This document shows, piece after piece, positions 23,210 to 28,639 of a stretch of DNA of 28,639 nt (positions are counted from its first letter, which is position 1; each line of letters starts with the position of its first letter). Location: positions 1 to 28,639 of the forward strand of contig DAOUMU010000578.1 of the NCBI GenBank assembly GCA_034409055.1, given 5' to 3'. Made by a program: the position numbers and the translations under genes. This DNA is from DAOUMU01 sp034409055 (lineage in GTDB: Bacteria; Chloroflexota; Anaerolineae; 4572-78; J111). Under the pieces are notes generated by a model. That model saw nothing but the letters and a program-made list of their open reading frames with translations. It was not told the DNA's origin and did no database searches.

Positions 23210-23410
23210 AGTAATCTCCTGATCTGGTATGGACTATATCATCATCTGATCGATTTGACTGGACAGACTTGTGACGAAATGCTGACTCTAGATTGACGTT
23301 TAACCGTCGCTGGTAAGGTGAACATGGTGTCATTATCATAGCATATTTTTGGCTATAGAGAAGTTACAGTCTCGTTACAAAATGCAGGGCAAGTTGCTCT
23401 AAAAATTTAT

Positions 23411-23463
23411 CTCTCTGTAGAGAGGGCATCCCTATGCCCGACCCCGCATGGGGATGCGGGGTC
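23411..23463. repeat. Three back-to-back perfect hairpins
   Basis: CTCTCT-gt-AGAGAG (23411-23424), GGGCAT-ccct-ATGCCC (23424-23439) and GACCCCGCAT-gggg-ATGCGGGGTC (23440-23463) follow each other with no spacer. An A-rich run follows. This lies in the 614-bp gene-free stretch 23210-23823 and looks like a REP-type or structured RNA element. No reading frame of note surrounds it. Confidence 0.7.
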
Positions 23464-23534
23464 TACAAAAAAATTTCTATGACATAATTTGGGTGTGTTT
23501 AATTTGAGTTGAGGTCAATGTTGCTGTGGCCATA

Positions 23535-23607
23535 AGAACCGCTGATTAGCAGGAAAACGCGGATAAAAGATGCCAAAATCCGTGGTTTCCTGTCGATCCG
23601 TGGTTCT
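23535..23607. repeat. Imperfect 30-bp inverted repeat (AGAACC...CGGAT type)
   Basis: The arms 23535-23564 and 23578-23607 match at 23 of 30 positions by my alignment, with a 13-nt spacer. Each arm ends in AGAACC on the outside and CGGAT on the inside. The motif ATCCGTGG occurs twice in the right arm. It is likely a dispersed palindromic repeat, with no gene. Confidence 0.55.
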
Positions 23608-23716
23608 GAATGATATGTCCAACTTGAGGTCCTGGGCTGGGGCCGGTAAAGACGGGGTGGCTAATGGTCAAGCTTCGGTCAGAAATAGGTCTAACACTTC
23701 GACCCCGAATCCGTTA

Positions 23717-23810
23717 GACTGAGAATGTGAATAACGTTGCGCAACTGTTCTTGGAAAACTTAAGCGACAATTAAAAATCAGTTTTTTACCGTTACATTCA
23801 ATTCTCAGTC
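23717..23810. repeat. Inverted repeat bracketing the propeller-gene leader
   Basis: GACTGAGAAT (23717-23726) and ATTCTCAGTC (23801-23810) are perfect inverted copies. The pairing continues inward with one-base offsets (TGAAT..AAC). Between them is the 10-bp palindrome GTTGCGCAAC (23736-23745). The right arm directly touches the ribosome site AAGGAG (23811-23816) of the next gene, so it could be an operator pair, a leader structure or a tiny insertion. Confidence 0.45.
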
Positions 23811-23823
23811 AAGGAGTAAAAAA

Positions 23824-26538
23824 ATGAAAGCAAAACTATTTCTGACCATGATGATTACTATTCTCTTTTCCTGGCTCATAACCGGGCCAGCGGCCATCGC
23901 CCAAAGTGATGAGGCCTGGCAAACTTACACCAACTCAAACTGTGTACGTGATTTAGCTATCGAAGGTGATTATGTCTGGGCTGCTACCTGTGGGGGTGTA
24001 GTCCGCTGGAACCGCACCGATGGGAGCTACGTTAAGTATCTGACCAACGATGGCCTGGTCAACAACAACGTTTATGCTGTGGCCGTTGACCAGGCCGGAG
24101 ATAAGTGGTTCGGCACCGGCCAGGGGGTCAGTAAGTTTGACGGTCAAACCTGGACCACTTATACCGTCCAGGACGGTTTGGTCAGCAATCGGGTCCGGGC
24201 CATCGCCGTCGACCAGGCCGGCCACAAGTGGTTTGCCACCGGACGGGGGGTGAGCCAGTTTGACGGCCAGACGTGGACCAATTACACCGCCGAAGATGGC
24301 CTGGTCTATAAAGATGTTCTGGACATCGCCATCGATGAGGCCGGCCACATGTGGTTCTCAATGGGTAGATATGGGGTCAGCCGGTTTGATGGTCAAACCT
24401 GGACCACCTATAACACCGACGACGGTTTGGTCAGCAATTGGATCAATGCCATCGCCATCGACCGGACCGGGCACAAATGGTTTGTTAGCGAGTATGGTCT
24501 CAGTAAATTCGATGGCCAGACCTGGGCCACTTACACGCCCGAAGGTGGCCTGGGGTATAGCCGGTACATCGCCATGGCCGTCGATGAAACAGGCAACGTC
24601 TGGGTTGGCACGGAGCACGGCCTCAGCCAGTTTGACGGCCAAACTTGGACCACCTATACTGCCGGTGATGGTTTAGCCGATGACAGCGTGCGGGCCATTG
24701 TCGTTGATGAGGCCGGCCACATGTGGTTTGGCACCGGTCACGGCTTGAGCCGGTTTGATGGTCAAACCTGGACCACTTACCTGACCAACGATGGTCCGGC
24801 CAGCAACGACGTTCGCGTGATCGTCGTTGACGAAACCAGCGGGCATATTTGGGCCGGGACCAGCCAGGGGGTCAGTAGGTTTGACGGCCAGCATTGGCGC
24901 ACTTACACCACTGCAGATGGCCTGGTGGACAATAAAGTGACGGCTATGGCCATTAGCCGGGCCGGTGATCTTTGGGTGGGTACTGAGCAAGATGGGGTCA
25001 GTGTCTTTGATGGCCAAACCTGGCGGACTTATAAGGCAGCCGATAGTCTGGTCGGTGATCGGATTATCGTCATTGCCGTTGATAAGCACGATCACGTCTG
25101 GGTTGGCACCAAATATAACGGTCTGAGCAAATTTGATGGTCAAAAATGGACCAGCTATAACCGGGACGATGGCCTGGTCGGTAATGACATCAAAGCCCTG
25201 GCCGTTGATAAAACCGGCAACGTCTGGATCAGTGCTTCAACCTGGATCGGTTATGTCCTGAGAAAAGGGGTGAGCCGATTTGACGGGCAAGAGTGGATCA
25301 CCTATACCACTGAAGATGGGCTGGCTAGCAACCAGGTTTATGCTATCTCTATCAGTGAGACCGGAGATGTTTTGTTTGGCACCGGGGCCGGGGTCAGCCG
25401 GTTTGATGGGCAAACCTGGACGACCTATACCACGGATGATGGCCTGATTAGCAACAACGTTCATACCCTGGCCAGCGATAAATCTGGAAACATCTGGACT
25501 AACAATAGCAAGTTTTACGGTTGTATGTCCGCCACCTACACCACCAGGGACAACCTGGCCGGTAACGAGGTGCGTGACATTGCCCTCGACCAGGCCGGAC
25601 ACAAATGGTTTGCCACCTCAGGCGGGGTCAGCAGATTTGACGACACCCTGTCCATCATCAGCACAGCGGTTGACCCCAACGACAACCTGGCCGTGCGGAC
25701 CTTGCTGGTTGGACCGGGCCAACCGGGTCGCCTGTATGCCTTAACCGACGAGGGCGAAGCCACCACATTGCTCGTCAGTGACGATTTCGGTGAACATTGG
25801 GCTCCCTTCTCCGGGGGGCTGCCGGTGGAACCGGCCTGCCTGCACAATATCAACCTGGAATACGCCACCCCCGACGCGCTCTATGCCAGCAGTTGCCAGG
25901 GGCTCTATCGCTGGCTCGACGGCCAATGGCGCCTCATTTCGTCCCAGGAAACCGGAATGGTCAGCCTGCCCTACGGCCAGCCGGAGACGGTCTGGAGTGC
26001 GCAACCGGCCGGTCCGACCGCCGTGCCGGTGCTCCATAGCAACGACGGCGGCCAGAACTGGACCCCGGCCAGTCGCTATCTGAACCATGCCAACGGCGTG
26101 GCTCAGGTAACACCCGATCCTCGCCAGGCCGATCTTTTGTATGCCACCATTTGGCCGGAGTATCACGGCAGCTATCTACGGCGAGGCACAACCAACGGCC
26201 AGTGGCAAGCTATGCCCACCCCCCTCAATAACAGTCCCATTGAGACCAGCTTCGCCCTGGACGGCGCCACCGGCACCCTGTATGTGACCACGAACCGTAA
26301 CGGTGGCCAACTGTGGCGCAGTTGCCAACCCGGCCTACCCAATGTCGAGGCAGTTGAATGGGAAGCGATGTACGACTTTGGCCAGACGGTGCAAGCCACG
26401 GTCCTGACCTCGGGCTGGAGTCCAAACGGCCAGGCCCTTTATGCCAATCTTGTGGATGTAAGAAAACAGGGTGAGCCGGTGCTCCATCGCTCCTTAGACG
26501 GGGGGCAGACCTGGCGGCCCTTACCCATTGAGTTTTGA
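23824..26538 (+). CDS. Secreted Reg_prop-like beta-propeller protein with Asp-box C-terminal domain
   Basis: The 904-residue protein has a Sec signal peptide (MKAKLFLTMM, hydrophobic core, likely cleaved after AIA26). Residues about 32-620 hold about 14 repeats of about 43-46 residues with the core WFGTGxGVSxFDGQTWTTY, then DGLxSNxVxAIAVD and AGHxW. This is the pattern of two-component-regulator propellers. Eleven copies carry FDGQ; the first and the last two are degenerate. Fourteen blades would fit two seven-bladed propellers. The C-terminal part (about 625-904) has three Asp-box signatures (SDDFGEHW, SNDGGQNW, SLDGGQTW) of a sialidase or BNR-type propeller. No kinase, membrane helix or anchor follows, so it is exported. 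The start is firm: AAGGAG lies 7 nt upstream. The gene ends at a shared terminator. Confidence 0.88.
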   Translation: MKAKLFLTMMITILFSWLITGPAAIAQSDEAWQTYTNSNCVRDLAIEGDYVWAATCGGVVRWNRTDGSYVKYLTNDGLVNNNVYAVAVDQAGDKWFGTGQGVSKFDGQTWTTYTVQDGLVSNRVRAIAVDQAGHKWFATGRGVSQFDGQTWTNYTAEDGLVYKDVLDIAIDEAGHMWFSMGRYGVSRFDGQTWTTYNTDDGLVSNWINAIAIDRTGHKWFVSEYGLSKFDGQTWATYTPEGGLGYSRYIAMAVDETGNVWVGTEHGLSQFDGQTWTTYTAGDGLADDSVRAIVVDEAGHMWFGTGHGLSRFDGQTWTTYLTNDGPASNDVRVIVVDETSGHIWAGTSQGVSRFDGQHWRTYTTADGLVDNKVTAMAISRAGDLWVGTEQDGVSVFDGQTWRTYKAADSLVGDRIIVIAVDKHDHVWVGTKYNGLSKFDGQKWTSYNRDDGLVGNDIKALAVDKTGNVWISASTWIGYVLRKGVSRFDGQEWITYTTEDGLASNQVYAISISETGDVLFGTGAGVSRFDGQTWTTYTTDDGLISNNVHTLASDKSGNIWTNNSKFYGCMSATYTTRDNLAGNEVRDIALDQAGHKWFATSGGVSRFDDTLSIISTAVDPNDNLAVRTLLVGPGQPGRLYALTDEGEATTLLVSDDFGEHWAPFSGGLPVEPACLHNINLEYATPDALYASSCQGLYRWLDGQWRLISSQETGMVSLPYGQPETVWSAQPAGPTAVPVLHSNDGGQNWTPASRYLNHANGVAQVTPDPRQADLLYATIWPEYHGSYLRRGTTNGQWQAMPTPLNNSPIETSFALDGATGTLYVTTNRNGGQLWRSCQPGLPNVEAVEWEAMYDFGQTVQATVLTSGWSPNGQALYANLVDVRKQGEPVLHRSLDGGQTWRPLPIEF

Positions 26539-26555
26539 GATGTCGTTGCCACCCA

Positions 26556-26596
26556 AAAAAGACCTGGCGGGTTTCTAAAACCCGCCAGGTCTTTTT
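26556..26596. terminator. Bidirectional intrinsic terminator between convergent genes
   Basis: AAAAAGACCTGGCGGGTTT (26556-26574) and AAACCCGCCAGGTCTTTTT (26578-26596) form a perfect 19-bp stem with a 3-nt loop, flanked by A-run and T-run. It can terminate the propeller gene on the plus strand (18 bp after its stop) and the repeat-protein gene arriving on the minus strand. Confidence 0.9.
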
Positions 26597-26651
26597 ACTT
26601 AGCACGGTATAAGAGATCAGCCGTCAGCGTTTCACCGGGGCTATCCGGCCG

Positions 26652-26675
26652 GAGTCCAAAGTGCACTTTGGACTC
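26652..26675. repeat. Perfect 24-bp palindrome
   Basis: GAGTCCAAAGTG followed by CACTTTGGACTC is a 12-bp perfect palindrome with no central spacer, 26 bp beyond the stop of the minus-strand repeat gene. It could be a protein-binding or recombination site, or part of the 3' end structure of that transcript. Confidence 0.6.
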
Positions 26676-26701
26676 TTGATTTTGGTGCTTGAAGGCTTAC
26701 C

Positions 26702-28522
26702 TTACGGCCCATGCTTCATAATTATCGGGAAGTAGTAGAAGGGGGCGGTTACGTTGAGGCTCACTTTGCCCCAGTTGTTGGTGGTATTGATATCACCGGA
26801 GGTGGTGATGACCGCCGTGTTGGTAAAGACCCCGGCCGCCAGCGAGGGACTAATTTTGGCAGTGATGATCATCAGGCCAGTCTGGTTCTTGGCCAAATCC
26901 TGCACCCGCCAGGTATAGTTGGGCGGGATGGTGGTCACATCGGTGATTTTTACCCCGCTGCTGATGATGCTCTGCACAGTCAGGCTGACCGGCACCATGT
27001 CGGTGATGACCACGTCGGTGGCGGTACCGCTGCCGGGGTTGGAGAAGGTCAGGGTGTAGGTAATGGTTTGGCCGGGTCGGGCCTGGGTGGGGGTGACGCT
27101 TTTGGTCAGAGCCAGGTCGGGTGTCCAGGTAATGACAAATGTACTGCCGCCGAATGTACCCGTATAGAGGGTGGTGGGTGTGCTCGGGTCTATGGCCAGG
27201 GCTGAAACATACAGGTTGGTTAAGCCAGTGTTGCCGGCCGTCCAATGGCTGCTACTATCCGTGCTCTTGAACACGCCGCCGCCGGCTGTGCCCGCATAAA
27301 GGGTGGTGGGCATGGTCGGGTCGATGGCTAGGGCTTGAACAAACGTGTTGGTTAAGCCGGTGTTGCTGGCTGTCCAGTGGCTGCCGCCATCGGTGCTCTT
27401 GAATACGCCGCCGCCCAATGTGCCCGCATAGAGGGTGGTGGGTGTGGCCGGGTCGATGGCCAGGGTTGGAACATACGTGTTGGTTAAGCCGGTATTGCTG
27501 GTCATCCAGTTGCTACCGCCATTCGTGCTCTTGAACACGCCGCCGCCATATGTACCCGCATAGAGGGTTGTGGACGTGGTCGGGTCGATGACCAAGGCGT
27601 AAACATACGTGTTGGTTAAGCCGGTGTTGCTGGCCGTCCAGTTGCTGCCGCCATCGGTGCTCTTGAACACGCCGCCGCCATATGTGCCCGCATAGAGAGT
27701 GGTGGATGTGATCGGGTCGATGGTCAGGGCTTGAACTAGCGTGTTGGTTAAGCCGGTGTTGCTGGCTGTCCAGTGGCTGCCGCCATCGGTGCTCTTGAAC
27801 ACGCCGCAGCCGAATGTGCCCGCATAGAGGGTGATGGGCGTGGTCGGGTCTATAGCCAGGGCTTGAACTAACGTGCTGGTTAAGCCGGTGTTGCTGACCG
27901 TCCAGTTGCTGCCGCCATCGATGCTCTTGAACACGCCACTGCCGAATGCGCCCGCATAGAGGGTGGTGGGCGTGGTCGGGTCTATAGCCAGGACTCGAAC
28001 ATACAGATTGGTTAAGCCGGTGTTGCTGGCCGTCCAGTTGCTGCCGCCATTGGTGCTCTTGAACACGCCGCCGTAGCGTGTGCCCGCATAAAGGGTGATG
28101 GGCGTGGTCGGGTCTATGGCCAGGGCTCCAACATACAGGTCGGTTAAGTCGGTGTTGCTGGCCGTCCAGTTGCTGCCGCCATTCGTGCTCTTGAACACGC
28201 CGCCGCCGAATGTGCCCGCATAGAGGGTGGTGAGCGTACTCGGGTCTATGGCCAAGGCGAAAACATTCAAGTCGGTTAAGCCGGTGTTGCTGGCCGTCCA
28301 AGTGCTGCTGCCATCGGTGCTCTTGAACACGCCACCGTCGGCTGTGCCCGCATAAAGGATAGTAGGCGTGGTCAGGTCTATGGCCAGGGTTCGAACATTC
28401 AGGCTGGTTAAGCCAATGTTGCTGGCCGTCCAGTTGCTGCTGCCATCGGTACTCTTGAACACGCCGCCGCCGTATGTGCCCGCATAGAGGGTAGTGGGCG
28501 TGGTCGGGTCTATGCCTAGTAC
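26702..28522 (-). CDS. Extracellular Asp-box repeat protein with DUF11-type domain, 5' end disrupted
   Basis: The open frame encodes about ten complete 44-residue repeats (VFKSTDGGSNWTASNTGLTN, ending TTLYAGTYGGG). Each has an Asp-box (STDGGSNW), as in BNR/YCF48-like propellers. A DUF11-type domain follows (DLALTKSVTPTQARPGQTIT, FSNPGSGTATDVVITD). The tail YYFPIIMKHGP resembles the C-terminal LPLIxR-like ends of many Chloroflexota secreted proteins. There is no signal peptide. Upstream, the frame is closed by a stop at 28523-28525 in the middle of a repeat (VLGIDPTTPTTLYAG). The first possible start, GTG 28462, falls inside a repeat. The N-terminus is therefore lost, frameshifted or misassembled. 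It is tail-to-tail with the propeller gene. Confidence 0.75.
   Translation of the reverse strand, partial: VLGIDPTTPTTLYAGTYGGGVFKSTDGSSNWTASNIGLTSLNVRTLAIDLTTPTILYAGTADGGVFKSTDGSSTWTASNTGLTDLNVFALAIDPSTLTTLYAGTFGGGVFKSTNGGSNWTASNTDLTDLYVGALAIDPTTPITLYAGTRYGGVFKSTNGGSNWTASNTGLTNLYVRVLAIDPTTPTTLYAGAFGSGVFKSIDGGSNWTVSNTGLTSTLVQALAIDPTTPITLYAGTFGCGVFKSTDGGSHWTASNTGLTNTLVQALTIDPITSTTLYAGTYGGGVFKSTDGGSNWTASNTGLTNTYVYALVIDPTTSTTLYAGTYGGGVFKSTNGGSNWMTSNTGLTNTYVPTLAIDPATPTTLYAGTLGGGVFKSTDGGSHWTASNTGLTNTFVQALAIDPTMPTTLYAGTAGGGVFKSTDSSSHWTAGNTGLTNLYVSALAIDPSTPTTLYTGTFGGSTFVITWTPDLALTKSVTPTQARPGQTITYTLTFSNPGSGTATDVVITDMVPVSLTVQSIISSGVKITDVTTIPPNYTWRVQDLAKNQTGLMIITAKISPSLAAGVFTNTAVITTSGDINTTNNWGKVSLNVTAPFYYFPIIMKHGP
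27143..28462. repeat. Ten tandem 132-bp coding repeats
   Basis: Each unit is exactly 44 codons long and most units are highly similar at the DNA level (for example GTGTTCAAGAGCAC near each unit start on the minus strand). Because the unit length is a multiple of three, other frames also stay open through the array, which creates a long shadow frame. High identity suggests recent expansion and unstable copy number. Confidence 0.9.
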
Positions 28523-28639
28523 TCAACGGCGGAAATCCTTCGGGGGTTAGCTGATCGAAGTTACTTTCCATAATGTAGATAAAAAGGACGTTTTCGCCCC
28601 AACCCCCCCCATATTTTGAGTGATATCAATGATTGGTAA
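28523..28639. other. Window edge upstream of the repeat gene, no intact gene
   Basis: On the minus strand a short frame starts at ATG 28571 (MESNFDQLTPEGFPPLS) and joins the repeat DNA one frame off from the repeat protein. No ribosome site precedes it. A run of eight C (28603-28610) lies further out. The stretch looks like unrelated DNA abutting a broken repeat. Confidence 0.4.

Noticed and set aside
27513..28571. A 352-codon minus-strand frame through the 132-bp repeats
   Set aside because: It is rich in Arg, His and Gln with no sensible domain. It stays open only because each repeat unit is a multiple of three, and the other frame gives clear Asp-box repeats and a DUF11-type domain.

Overview
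The window looks like a chromosomal stretch of a member of the Chloroflexota, probably Anaerolineae-like. This is an inference from gene style, since no rRNA or marker gene is present. The supporting signs are a lipoprotein with an NBR1-type Ig-like domain behind a Thr/Pro/Glu-rich linker, a secreted Asp-box repeat protein with a DUF11-type domain and a C-terminal FPIIMK tail, a BchI-like ATPase, long propeller proteins, and intergenic DNA full of short palindromic and heptanucleotide repeats. No phage, CRISPR array, tRNA or rRNA was seen. One small non-autonomous element with a target-site duplication is present.

Left part (1-7616): an alkyltransferase-like protein (PCHR replaced by PWQR) abuts, stop to stop, a lipoprotein. 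Next come a large membrane protein with a spermidine-synthase-like Rossmann core that carries heptamer repeats inside its reading frame, and an FGGY carbohydrate kinase. After a repeat- and promoter-rich gap lies a single-TM protein consisting only of the SecD extracytoplasmic domain.

Potassium block (7637-15097): ktrB-ktrA run leftward. A sensor kinase, a response regulator with TPRs, two TrkA-type RCK proteins and TrkH run rightward. The two arms leave a compact symmetric divergent promoter in which both -35 boxes are halves of one 14-bp palindrome. This suggests two K+ uptake systems and a two-component system expressed together. A DUF433-like gene remnant follows trkH.

Redox block (15286-20430): a two-gene molybdenum hydroxylase operon (FAD subunit, then a fused large subunit) runs leftward. 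The N-terminal ferredoxin-like domain of the large subunit keeps its fold signature but has lost all eight cluster cysteines. A MITE-like element sits in the leader of this operon. Beyond it are a 36-residue membrane miniprotein with its own consensus promoter and terminator, and a flavin reductase-like protein.

Right part (20469-28639): a PGRP-type amidase with LysM is followed 2 bp later by a BchI/ChlI-type AAA ATPase with a four-cysteine motif. Then come a small hypothetical gene, a 600-bp gap packed with hairpins, and a secreted propeller protein with about 14 Reg_prop-like repeats. Tail-to-tail with it, across a 19-bp-stem bidirectional terminator, is a protein of ten 44-residue Asp-box repeats whose 5' end is disrupted at the window edge.
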